DNA from: Acidobacteriota bacterium
GTDB taxonomy: Bacteria > Acidobacteriota > Terriglobia > Acidiferrales > UBA7541
Length of the DNA stretch: 62,074 nucleotides
Assembly (NCBI GenBank): GCA_021324935.1
Contig: JAJPIE010000020.1
Coordinates: 1 to 62,074 of the forward strand
Reading direction: 5' to 3'
Shown here: in pieces, positions 1 through 7,717 of the stretch
Numbering within the stretch: position 1 is the first letter of the stretch
Layout: each line of letters begins with the position of its first letter
The notes under the pieces: generated by a model
Seen by the model: only the letters and a program-made list of their open reading frames with translations
Told to the model about the DNA's origin: nothing
The model's database searches: none
Position numbers and translations under genes: made by a program

Positions 1-296
1 AGGCAAGGTGTGTTTCCGCCATAGCGCCAGGTGGCAGGATCGACGGTCGGAGTCGAGCCGCGGACACCCCAAAAACTCAATTTGGCAATCGGGCTGCTCA
101 TTCCTAGGAGTTGGTAGGCAAGATACTCCCTTTGCAGCGGGAAGCCAACCTGCCTTTACGTCCCTTTTGTGATAGTGGCAGCGGAGCCCCGGAGCGTCAA
201 CGAATTCGCAAGCGTGTGTTGTCATAGTTTCCAATAAGGGGTTGAGAGTTGATGATGCGCCACACGTAACATGCTCGTAGAATGGGTGAGGCTGCA
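1..296. other. Left-edge intergenic stretch, possible gene tail
   Basis: One plus-strand frame is open from base 3 to a TAG at 105-107 (34 codons, no start in the window). It could be the C-terminal tail of a gene lying to the left, but it matches nothing I recognise. Bases 108-281 hold no convincing ORF. GUUGG near 110 can pair with CCAAC near 146, so a weak RNA hairpin is possible, but I cannot assign an RNA family. The rest is the leader of the cation efflux gene. Confidence 0.25.
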
Positions 297-1283
297 ATGC
301 ACACGCATATTTACGATTCCGGCCACAGTCCTGCGCATGACCACGGCCATGGACATGACCACAGCCACGGGCACGGCCACGATCATGCTCATCCCACGAT
401 GCGGCCTTCGGTGCTGGCCTGGGCAATGGTTGCCACCCTGGGATTAGTGGTCGCCGAGGTGTTTGGAGGCATCCTCGGTCATTCTGTGGCGCTCCTCAAT
501 GACGCCGTACACAATCTCAGCGACGTTCCGGCCCTGGGCATCTCCTGGCTCGCCATGCGCTGGGCCGAGCGCCCCGCCGATTCCGAAAAAACCTTTGGTT
601 ACCATCGCGCGGGGACACTGGCGGCGTTTACCAACGCGGTCTTCTTGGTGATCCTCGCACTGTGGCTGGGGTACGAATCGATTGACCGGCTGCGCTCGCC
701 CGTGGAAGTGGTGGCAAGCTGGATGATCTGGACCTCCATTGCCGCACTGATGGTGAATGGCGGCATCACCCTGGTGCTGGTACGCGGGCATTCCGACTTG
801 AACCTGCGAACGATTTTGGTTCATAACTTCGGCGATGCGCTTTCGAATATTGCCATCATCGCTGGCGCAATCGTGATTGGCTACACCCGAGCTCATTGGA
901 TCGATCCGCTGCTCGGCCTTGGCATCGGCCTGCTGGTCTTGTATTCGTCGATCGGAATCCTCCGGGATTCGGCTCATATACTGCTTGAGGGGCGCCCCAA
1001 GTCAGCACGGATCGAAGAAGTCGCGCGCGCTATCCTCTCCATCGAGCCGGTACAGGAAGTGCACGACATTCACGTGTGGTCGCTCGGCGGCTCTCACATT
1101 GCTCTTAGCTGCCACGCGCGCATCCCGGACATGCACATGGACGAATGCGAAAAAATTCTGGCGAAGATCCGGAAGAGGCTCGCGGACGATTTCGCTATCG
1201 AGCACAGCACGGTGCAACTGGAACGCGCGGGCCTGCCGGCCACGTCGGGCTACGTTATGCCCGAACCCGTGCGGAAAAATTGA
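297..1283 (+). CDS. Cation diffusion facilitator transporter, zinc type
   Basis: Inner-membrane antiporter that exports divalent metal (probably zinc) in exchange for protons. The N-terminus has about ten His in HGHGHDHSHGHGHDHAH, a cytosolic metal-binding stretch typical of CzcD/ZitB proteins, followed by about six membrane helices and a soluble C-terminal domain. Both transport-site pairs are His/Asp (HNLSD near residues 72-76 and HNFGD near 176-180), the HD-HD arrangement that family knowledge links to zinc/cadmium. I chose the ATG at 297 because GGTGAGG lies just upstream; an in-frame ATG at 282 would add five residues. It is a single gene converging on the next one, with no visible regulator. 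Family assignment is firm; the exact metal is inferred. Confidence 0.93.
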   Translation: MHTHIYDSGHSPAHDHGHGHDHSHGHGHDHAHPTMRPSVLAWAMVATLGLVVAEVFGGILGHSVALLNDAVHNLSDVPALGISWLAMRWAERPADSEKTFGYHRAGTLAAFTNAVFLVILALWLGYESIDRLRSPVEVVASWMIWTSIAALMVNGGITLVLVRGHSDLNLRTILVHNFGDALSNIAIIAGAIVIGYTRAHWIDPLLGLGIGLLVLYSSIGILRDSAHILLEGRPKSARIEEVARAILSIEPVQEVHDIHVWSLGGSHIALSCHARIPDMHMDECEKILAKIRKRLADDFAIEHSTVQLERAGLPATSGYVMPEPVRKN

Positions 1284-1306
1284 AGTCGTTTCAGTAAAGG
1301 CCCGCT

Positions 1307-2095
1307 TCAGGCGGGGAGCCGGATGGGTACGCCGCGCTGATCGTTGAACTGCTGCGTGGCATCCAGATCAATGGTGTTCGCTGGCACCGTGCGGCGCAGG
1401 CCTTCTTCGGTCACGTACTGCAACCGGTCGTTAATCCACGTATACGCAATGGCAAAGATGAGCGTCCCATCGCGGCGCACAAATATGTAGTCCGCTTCCG
1501 GCTTGGGAGGAGGTTGAGAATAAGTGCGCGCCGGAGGATTGCCATAGTAGTCCTGCGAGGGCGGCTGCTCTTGCTGCTGGGCTTCCTGCACGGGAGCGGC
1601 TTCTTCCGCCGGCTGGGCCTCCGCAGCGTCATCCGCATACATCGGCACGGGGAGGTAGACACCCCCGTCGAAAAAGGGCACGATGAAGCCATTGTCGAAG
1701 CAGTGACGGCAGCGGCCGGCATTCGGGTGAACCGCAAAATAATGGCTGTAATCAAATCCCAGACCGGGAACCGGGTAGCCATCCACAATCGGATTGCCAT
1801 TGGGGAAGACCGGATCGGCAGGGAAATTTGCGCGATGAGGCACGTTGTTCCAACCCGTCGGATGAACGGCGCGAGGAACGGCTGCGAGTCTCGTGCTGGT
1901 GCGGCCGGTTCTTGCGACCGAGCGTGACACAACCATTGGGCGAACCGACGCCCCTCGAGGGGCAGCCAGGGGTCGGGGGGCAGCGGCAAAGTGCACGCCG
2001 GAGATTGCGGGCATGGCCCCGGCAGCGCGTTGCTGAGCCTGTCCAACTGCTGGGAGGATACAGGCCAGAGAGAAAAGCAATAACCTACGCCGCAT
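1307..2095 (-). CDS. Secreted protein of unknown function
   Basis: Not assigned to a family. It begins with a clear Sec signal peptide (MRRRLLLFSLACILPAVGQA, cleavage near the AQA), then a Pro/Ala/Arg-rich low-complexity segment, a central part with a lone CRHC pair, an acidic Gln/Pro/Glu-rich linker (about residues 160-190), and a compact C-terminal part (DYIFVRRDGTLIFAIAYTWI) that looks folded. Such exported proteins are common in acidobacterial genomes. The start is ATG 2095 with AAGGTGG upstream; a GTG at 2104 is possible. Its stop lies in the loop of a small hairpin (CCCGC/GCGGG at 1301-1315) followed by CCTTT on the minus strand, a weak terminator candidate. It is probably envelope-located; function unknown. 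Confidence 0.7.
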   Translation of the reverse strand: MRRRLLLFSLACILPAVGQAQQRAAGAMPAISGVHFAAAPRPLAAPRGASVRPMVVSRSVARTGRTSTRLAAVPRAVHPTGWNNVPHRANFPADPVFPNGNPIVDGYPVPGLGFDYSHYFAVHPNAGRCRHCFDNGFIVPFFDGGVYLPVPMYADDAAEAQPAEEAAPVQEAQQQEQPPSQDYYGNPPARTYSQPPPKPEADYIFVRRDGTLIFAIAYTWINDRLQYVTEEGLRRTVPANTIDLDATQQFNDQRGVPIRLPA

Positions 2096-2131
2096 AATGG
2101 CCACCTTGGCCGAGATCCGGAATCGGCCCTC

Positions 2132-2458
2132 ATGTTATTAGACGCGGCGTGCCTTTTCAACGTTTCTTCGCGTCACGCGGATTCGGCGTCGGCGACCTTT
2201 TCCCGGCGGCTGGGGTTGTGCTATAACCGAAAGGCCGTGAAAGATACCGGGAAGCAGGAGTTGGCCCCTGCGGCAGCAAGGGGCGTGGTGGTGGAGAACG
2301 CAAGCCAGCCGCTGGAACCTGCAAGTGGAGCAACCAGCCACCTGCAGGAAGATGCCTCACGGTATTGTCCCGTATGCTCGCAGAGACTCGAATCGCGTCG
2401 CTGTAAGCTGGTCTGCAAGGTATGCGGGTATTACATGTCCTGCGCGGACTACTATTAA
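2132..2458 (+). CDS. Small zinc-ribbon-like protein, start uncertain
   Basis: The last 31 residues hold CPVCSQRLESRRCKLVCKVC plus a final MSCADYY, that is CX2C...CX2C with two more Cys, a treble-clef or zinc-ribbon pattern. The N-terminal half of the longest reading frame looks random and has no ribosome site at ATG 2132. A GTG at 2291 sits seven bases after AAGGGG (2278-2283) and would give a 55-residue protein made almost only of the zinc motif, which I think is more likely. It is divergent from the secreted protein and about 120 bases upstream of the STAS gene. Function unknown; binding to RNA, DNA or a protein partner are all possible. Confidence 0.55.
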   Translation: MLLDAACLFNVSSRHADSASATFSRRLGLCYNRKAVKDTGKQELAPAAARGVVVENASQPLEPASGATSHLQEDASRYCPVCSQRLESRRCKLVCKVCGYYMSCADYY

Positions 2459-2578
2459 TCGCCCGGCGGTTCGGAACGAACAAAAAGACCGCTTGGCGAA
2501 ATACATCAAAAGCATATATGCTTTGCCGTTCCGGGCCGGGTTGCCGCCGGATTCGTGTTCGGTCGAGGAGGAAACAAC

Positions 2579-2926
2579 GTGGCATTGAAGATGACAACTC
2601 GCGAAGTGGACGGCGTCACCGTCGTGGCAATGGATGGCCGGATCGTCTTGGGCGAAGAATCCAACGCGCTGCGCGAAAAGGTGAAGGGCCTCATCGCCGA
2701 GGGCAAGAAAAAGCTGGTGCTAAACATGGACAACATCACATTCATCGACAGCGCGGGGCTGGGAACGCTGGTTTCCGCGCATCACAGCGCCAAGGCACAG
2801 GGAGCTTCCTTACGCCTTTGCCACCTCGGGACGAAGTTCACCGAAGTGCTTCAGATCACCAAATTGATGACCATTTTCGACGTTTACAACACGGAAGCGG
2901 AAGCGGTGGCCAGCTTTTCGAAGTAA
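2579..2926 (+). CDS. STAS-domain anti-sigma factor antagonist
   Basis: A single STAS domain of 115 residues, the size of SpoIIAA/RsbV proteins. In that family it binds an anti-sigma kinase and is switched off by Ser phosphorylation. The phosphorylation motif IDSAGLGTLV is intact near residues 57-66, so a canonical partner-switch role is plausible. The start is a GTG preceded by GAGGAGGAAA seven bases upstream; the upstream in-frame ATG 2555 lacks such a site and reads through the zinc-ribbon intergenic spacer. No kinase (RsbW) or phosphatase (RsbU) gene is adjacent, so its partner must be encoded elsewhere. Followed by a strong terminator hairpin. Confidence 0.93.
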   Translation: MALKMTTREVDGVTVVAMDGRIVLGEESNALREKVKGLIAEGKKKLVLNMDNITFIDSAGLGTLVSAHHSAKAQGASLRLCHLGTKFTEVLQITKLMTIFDVYNTEAEAVASFSK

Positions 2927-2959
2927 CTCCCCTTCGGCTGCAGGAATAAAGATCGATCC

Positions 2960-2992
2960 GGGGCGGGCATAAGCCTGCCCCGTCTGCTTTTT
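2960..2992 (+). terminator. Rho-independent terminator after STAS gene
   Basis: Nine-base-pair stem (GGGGCGGGC at 2960-2968, GCCTGCCCC at 2973-2981, one G-T pair) with an ATAA loop, followed by a T-run at 2988-2992. It lies 33 bases after the STAS stop and just before the stop of the converging DUF1015 gene. Confidence 0.8.
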
Positions 2993-3001
2993 GGGCCTGC
3001 C

Positions 3002-4345
3002 TTATTCATCCACCCGGTACATCGTGATGCCGCTCATGAGCTTTGGGTAAAAATCCGTGGACTTTTGCGGCATCACTTCGCCGGAAGTCGCCACTCTCAT
3101 CACCGCCTCCACATCCACGGGATTCAACAGGAAGGCAATCTGCGCTCCACGGTCGACGGCTTCCAGCGCCGCGCGGAACTCACGCTCGTAAGCAAGATTC
3201 GCCTCGGAAGCGACGGCGTGCGGCGTGACTCCGAGCGCCGGCTCCAGGATGCCTTGGTGAAGTAGCACGACGTCGAGTTGGCGCTGCAGCGGGGAAAGGC
3301 CGGGCAGGATCTGCGCCAGGTCCGCTTCGGGCCGAAGCGTTAGAAGATAGAACGCCCGATTGCCGGAAGCGGGAGTCGGATAGACGCCGATCGCCCGCTG
3401 ATTTTTGGCTGCGGTCAGGCGATACCGGAGCTTTTCGATGGCCTCTTCGCGCTGCATATCATTCGAGAAGGAAAATACTTCGGTGGCAAACCACGGCTCC
3501 AGGTAACGCCGCACAGAGCTCCATGAAAAATCGCGCAAGTTGCTGACCACACGATGCGTGGGCAGGATAATCAGCCCTTCACTCTGAGTGTTCACGAAGG
3601 TCATCATGGAGCGTTCATAGTCCGCGTCGGGAAGGAGCTTCCCCGCGCGCGTGCGCATTTCATTGCGGAAATTCAACGACGTTTCGTAACGGTGGTGGCC
3701 GTCGGCAATCACGAGTTTCTGGTGCGCCATGGCGGCCTGAATTGCGGACACCTTTGCCGGATCGGAAATTGCCCACAGACGGTGTACCACGCCGTACTCA
3801 TCGAGCATTTCGGTAACCGGCTTTTCGGTTTTTTCTGTTTCCTCGAGGATTACGTCTATCTTCCGTATAGGATCCGAGTACAGCATGAACAACTGGCCGG
3901 TGTGCGTCCGCGTGTGGCGCAGCAGCTCCAAGCGATCCGCTTTGGGGCCGGAGAGCGTGTGCTCGTGGCGGAAAACGACTTCGTTGGCGTAATCCTCGAG
4001 TTTCCCCGCGCCAATGAAACCGCGGCGGGTGCGGCGCGTGGAAGTGCCCGGGACGGTAAATTCCTGTGAGTAAGCATAAAACGACGGCGCGGCATCCCGC
4101 ACGACCACCCGTTGGGCAATCCAGTTTTTCAATGCGGCCGCGGCGCGCGTATAAACATTGTTTTGCGGCGTGTCGTCCGGAAAGGTGCGTCCCTTCTCGA
4201 CAGTGATCAGATTGTGGGGATCGGCGGCGTAGTATTTCTCCTGCTGGGCGGGAGAAATCTTGTCGTAAGGTTGCGTCAGGACGCGGTCGAACGGAGCGAG
4301 TTCGGGATTGTAACGGTAGGCGCGAAATGGATAAACCAGAGCCAT
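3002..4345 (-). CDS. DUF1015 family protein
   Basis: Full-length 447-residue member of the DUF1015 family (usual size 400-450). Recognisable features are the N-terminal YPFRAYRYNP, the QPYDKISPAQQEKYYAADPHNL block and the central VIADGHHRYETSLNFR motif with its paired His. The family is widespread but has no settled biochemical function; neighbours in other genomes often include serine or phosphoglycerate metabolism genes. Here it is monocistronic, convergent with the STAS gene and divergent from the HAD phosphatase. Cytosolic, no signal peptide or membrane segment. Confidence 0.9.
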   Translation of the reverse strand: MALVYPFRAYRYNPELAPFDRVLTQPYDKISPAQQEKYYAADPHNLITVEKGRTFPDDTPQNNVYTRAAAALKNWIAQRVVVRDAAPSFYAYSQEFTVPGTSTRRTRRGFIGAGKLEDYANEVVFRHEHTLSGPKADRLELLRHTRTHTGQLFMLYSDPIRKIDVILEETEKTEKPVTEMLDEYGVVHRLWAISDPAKVSAIQAAMAHQKLVIADGHHRYETSLNFRNEMRTRAGKLLPDADYERSMMTFVNTQSEGLIILPTHRVVSNLRDFSWSSVRRYLEPWFATEVFSFSNDMQREEAIEKLRYRLTAAKNQRAIGVYPTPASGNRAFYLLTLRPEADLAQILPGLSPLQRQLDVVLLHQGILEPALGVTPHAVASEANLAYEREFRAALEAVDRGAQIAFLLNPVDVEAVMRVATSGEVMPQKSTDFYPKLMSGITMYRVDE

Positions 4346-4463
4346 GGGGTCTCCCGGAAGAATTTTTGCTGCACGAATAGCTCTTTAGTCTACGCGATTT
4401 TGCGGCCAACTGAAAAATAACCCTGCGCTCGCCGGAGGCGTGAACCACAGGTGAGTGGCGTAT

Positions 4464-4469
4464 TACAAT
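4464..4469 (+). promoter_or_regulatory. Candidate -10 box, leaderless start
   Basis: TACAAT within TATTACAATAA, only five bases before ATG 4475. If used as a -10, transcription would start at or within a base of the ATG, giving a leaderless mRNA. No Shine-Dalgarno sequence precedes the ATG, which fits. No good -35 was seen. Confidence 0.4.
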
Positions 4470-4474
4470 AAAGA

Positions 4475-5143
4475 ATGCCCAAATACCGTTTTCCCACCCT
4501 GCGCGGCTTTCTCTTCGACCTGGACGGCACCCTGATCGATTCCAAGCTTGACCTGGTCAGCTCCGTAAATTTTATGTTGCAAGAGATGAACCGAGAGGCC
4601 TTACCGTTCGAAACGGTAGCACGCTTTATCGGCCACGGTGCGCCCCGGCTGGTGAGCGATGCGCTTGGCGGCTCGTCTACCGATGCCGAGCGGCAACGAG
4701 GAATCGAGATATTCCTGGCTCATTACGAAAAGCACAGTCTGGAAGCCACAACGTTGTATCCGGGGGTATTGGAGGGCTTGGAGCGGCTCAAGGGGTGGCC
4801 CCTTGCGGTGCTTACCAATAAGCCGACGAAAGTGAGCCTTGAAATTCTGGAAGCGTTCGGGCTCATGCGGTTCTTCCGGGTCGTTTATGGCGGAGACAGC
4901 TTCCAGAAAAAGAAGCCCGACCCCATGGGAGCTCACGCGATTCTGAGGGATCTTACGATGCAACCGGAGGAAGCAGCCATGATTGGGGATTCCGACGTGG
5001 ACATGCAGACCGCCAGGAATGCCGGCACGCTGGCTATCGGGGTGAACTACGGCTTTGGCACACATGATCGCAGTGCAAATCCCGCCGACCTCTACGTCAA
5101 TAGCATCGAGGAAATTGCGCCGCTGGCGCGGCACATGGACTGA
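4475..5143 (+). CDS. HAD hydrolase, phosphoglycolate phosphatase-like
   Basis: Cytosolic HAD-superfamily phosphatase of 222 residues, the length of Gph/PGP enzymes. All four HAD motifs are present: nucleophile DLDGTL (Asp15, Asp17), LTNKPTK (motif II Thr), the KKKPDP lysine (motif III) and MIGDSDVDM (motif IV acidic pair). A helical cap lies between motifs I and II as in subfamily IA. Gph enzymes remove 2-phosphoglycolate formed by DNA repair or oxygenation; the exact substrate here is inferred by similarity only. It may be translated from a leaderless message. Confidence 0.88.
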   Translation: MPKYRFPTLRGFLFDLDGTLIDSKLDLVSSVNFMLQEMNREALPFETVARFIGHGAPRLVSDALGGSSTDAERQRGIEIFLAHYEKHSLEATTLYPGVLEGLERLKGWPLAVLTNKPTKVSLEILEAFGLMRFFRVVYGGDSFQKKKPDPMGAHAILRDLTMQPEEAAMIGDSDVDMQTARNAGTLAIGVNYGFGTHDRSANPADLYVNSIEEIAPLARHMD

Positions 5144-5184
5144 ATCGCAAAGAGCATCTTTCGCACCAGCAATACAGTCCGTCC

Positions 5185-6330
5185 TTGCGTTACTCCGCCC
5201 GGGTTTGGCAGACTCACCGCGTGCTCATTGGCCTCTTCCCCGAATTGGATGCCCCCGGCGGGATTCAGCGCGCCGGAAGACACCTTGCGCTTGTGATGAG
5301 CGAATATGCGGCTTCACACAAGATGGAATACCGCTTTTTCAGCTTGAATGACTCGATGGGGCTTCATCGCATAAAGATATCGGACCGGGAGTTTGTCTTT
5401 ACGGGAGCCGACCGCGGCAAGGTGCGCTTCATTGCCGACGCCATGCGCGCGGCCCGCCGCAAGCCGAAGCTGGTTCTGGGGGCGCATCCAAATCTGGCAC
5501 CCATCACACGCGCAATGCGCTTGTTCGCTCCGCGGATGAAAACGGTCATTTGCACCCATGGCATTGAAGTTTGGGAGCCATTGTCAACAAGGCGCCGCAA
5601 TGCCCTGCGCACGGCGACTTTAGTGCTTTCGCCAAGCCAGGCCACGGCCGATCACCTGACAACGGTACAAGGCTTGGCTCCAGATCATGTGCGCGTGTTG
5701 CCGTGGGCGCTTGATCCCGATTTCCAGATCAAGTCCGCCGGGGAGGCTTCACGACTTCCCGCAGATTTCCCTGGTGGCCGCGTGATTCTGAGCGTGGGCC
5801 GCTGGCTAGCCGCCGAGCGCTATAAAGGAATGGATACGCTGATTCTGGCCATGCCTCGCCTCCTGCTCCGCTGGCCGGACCTGCAACTGGTCATCGTCGG
5901 CTCCGGGGACGACCGCGCCTGGCTGGAAAACATCGCGCGCGACAGCGGCGTGCAGCGCCACGTCCATCTCTTCAGCGACATTCCTTATGACGCACTTTCC
6001 GCCTGCTACGAAGCTGCGGAAATTTTCGCGCTTCCCAGCCGGGGCGAGGGATTTGGCTTCGTGTATTTGGAAGCCATGGCCCACGGCAAGCCGGTGATCG
6101 GAGGCGCTCACGGCGGAGCCCCCGAAGTGATCCAAGACGGCGTAAGCGGTTACGTGGTCCAACACGGCGATCCAGTACAATTGGCCACCTCCATCGATGC
6201 GCTCCTGAGCAATCCGGAACAAGCACGCGGCATGGGCGAAGCGGGACGCCAGCGCGTGGATAAAGAGTATCGCTTTAATGTTTTTGCAAAGAGCTTCAAG
6301 CGCATCCTTCGCGAACTATGCGAATCCTGA
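5185..6330 (+). CDS. GT4-family glycosyltransferase
   Basis: GT-B-fold retaining glycosyltransferase of family 4. The N-terminal domain opens with LIGLFPELDAPGGIQRAGRH, where the GG loop contacts the acceptor or nucleotide. The C-terminal domain has the EX7E donor-sugar motif (EGFGFVYLE) followed by HGKPVIGG and GGAPEVI. The TTG at 5185 gives 381 residues; a GTG at 5221 (product starting VLIGLFPEL) fits the family better and may be the true start. It overlaps the next glycosyltransferase by 13 bases, so the two are almost certainly cotranscribed and act on the same glycan. Sugar and acceptor are unknown. Confidence 0.9.
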   Translation: MRYSARVWQTHRVLIGLFPELDAPGGIQRAGRHLALVMSEYAASHKMEYRFFSLNDSMGLHRIKISDREFVFTGADRGKVRFIADAMRAARRKPKLVLGAHPNLAPITRAMRLFAPRMKTVICTHGIEVWEPLSTRRRNALRTATLVLSPSQATADHLTTVQGLAPDHVRVLPWALDPDFQIKSAGEASRLPADFPGGRVILSVGRWLAAERYKGMDTLILAMPRLLLRWPDLQLVIVGSGDDRAWLENIARDSGVQRHVHLFSDIPYDALSACYEAAEIFALPSRGEGFGFVYLEAMAHGKPVIGGAHGGAPEVIQDGVSGYVVQHGDPVQLATSIDALLSNPEQARGMGEAGRQRVDKEYRFNVFAKSFKRILRELCES

Positions 6331-7517
6331 ACGTCACCCAGAGCTATGCGCCGTTTTTGGAGTTTGGCGGCCCTCCAGAAAAAGTGCGAGCACTCTCCGA
6401 AGGGCTGGCACACCTGGGCCATGATGTCACCGTGCTGACAGCGGATTGGGGTCTGGATCGCAGGTTGGCGCTACTTCCTGGCGAGCCTCCGGCGGGAGAT
6501 AGTCCGTTTGGGAGGAAGCGAGAGGTAAACGGCGTTAAGGCGATTTATTTGCCCAATTGGCTGCATTACCACGCTGCGAGCTGGAATCCCGCGCTGCCGC
6601 GTTATCTTCGGGCCCGCCTGGAAAATTTTGACGTGGTGCACATTTTCGGGCTTTACGATTTGCTGGGTTTTCAGACTGGCGCGGCAGCGGCAAAGCGCGG
6701 CATTCCATACATCGTCGAACCGATCGGCATGTTCGTGCCGATCGTGCGAAACGTGCGGCTGAAGCGCATGTATCACGCCTTATTCGGGCGGCAGATGCTG
6801 CTCGGCGCGGCGGCCATCATCGCGACCTCAGAGCAGGAGAAGACGGAATTGATCGGCGGCGGGATTGCGGCGGAAAAAATCGTGCTGCGCCGGAATGGGG
6901 TGGCGCCCCCCGCGCGGATTCCGCCCCGCGGCACGTTTCGCAAGTCACTGGGCATTCCAGCCGATGCTCCGCTCGTCCTTTTCCTCGGCAGACTCTCACA
7001 AAAGAAGAGTCCGAATCTTCTGCTCAAGGCATTCGCCAAAGCGGCCACGATCCATTCAACGCTTCGCCTTGCCTTCGTTGGACCCGACGAATCGGGGATG
7101 CTTGCGCGGCTTCAACGGATGGCCGAGGACTTGCACCTGGCCGGGCGGGTCCATTTTTCCGGGCCCGTTTCCGGGGAGGCAAAGTGGGGTGCATACGTCG
7201 ATGCCGACATCTTTGTCTTGCCCTCACAAAATGAAAATTTTGGAAATACGGCGGCGGAGTCCGTGGCCGCGGGCACGCCGGTCATCGTCACGAACCAATG
7301 TGGCATCGCTCCGTTGCTGGCGGACGTCGCGGGGCTGGCTGTAAATCACGACGCCGATTCCTTGGCTGGAGCGCTGCTCCGGCTCCTGGATGACCGCGCC
7401 CTTTATCAAGGGCTGAAACGACGTTGTAGCTTCGCATTACAGCAATTGGACTGGGAGACTCCCGTCCGGGAAATGGATTCGTTGTTTCAAGGGCTTGCGG
7501 GTCTCGCCAAGTCATAG
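6318..7517 (+). CDS. GT4-family glycosyltransferase
   Basis: Second GT4 enzyme, 399 residues, starting inside the end of the preceding gene (translational coupling). The N-terminal Rossmann-like domain starts MRILNVTQSYAPFLEFGGPP with the glycine loop. The C-terminal part has FLGRLSQKKSPNLL, and the EX7E donor site is ENFGNTAAE, followed by VAAGTPVIVT. No membrane helix, so cytosolic or peripheral on the inner membrane. The pair ends at a candidate terminator before asnB. It presumably adds one sugar to a lipid-linked oligosaccharide; specificity cannot be read from sequence. Confidence 0.92.
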   Translation: MRILNVTQSYAPFLEFGGPPEKVRALSEGLAHLGHDVTVLTADWGLDRRLALLPGEPPAGDSPFGRKREVNGVKAIYLPNWLHYHAASWNPALPRYLRARLENFDVVHIFGLYDLLGFQTGAAAAKRGIPYIVEPIGMFVPIVRNVRLKRMYHALFGRQMLLGAAAIIATSEQEKTELIGGGIAAEKIVLRRNGVAPPARIPPRGTFRKSLGIPADAPLVLFLGRLSQKKSPNLLLKAFAKAATIHSTLRLAFVGPDESGMLARLQRMAEDLHLAGRVHFSGPVSGEAKWGAYVDADIFVLPSQNENFGNTAAESVAAGTPVIVTNQCGIAPLLADVAGLAVNHDADSLAGALLRLLDDRALYQGLKRRCSFALQQLDWETPVREMDSLFQGLAGLAKS

Positions 7518-7636
7518 GAGAATCGTCCACACGGGAGTGACTCGAAACTGTGGATCAGCATCGAGTATTCCGCTCGACCGGCCCAGCAACCATTTGTCCG
7601 TCCGTTCGGGTCGGCGCTATAAATCCCACGAAAATG

Positions 7637-7668
7637 CCCGGCGTAGCACTGCTGCGCGGACATTTTTT
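7637..7668 (+). terminator. Candidate terminator between GT pair and asnB
   Basis: A GC-rich imperfect stem (CCGGCGTAGC pairing with GCTGCGCGG, one bulge and a G-T pair) at 7637-7659 is followed by ATTTTTT at 7662-7668. It sits in the 200-base gap after the glycosyltransferase pair. Confidence 0.45.
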
Positions 7669-7717
7669 ACCCTCGCAGCCTTCCCTTTCATTTTGCATTT
7701 CGGAGAAGAAATAGCGC

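Noticed and set aside
1..281. 6S, tmRNA or SRP RNA at the left edge
   Set aside because: Only a short GUUGG/CCAAC pairing is visible; conserved family sequences are absent.
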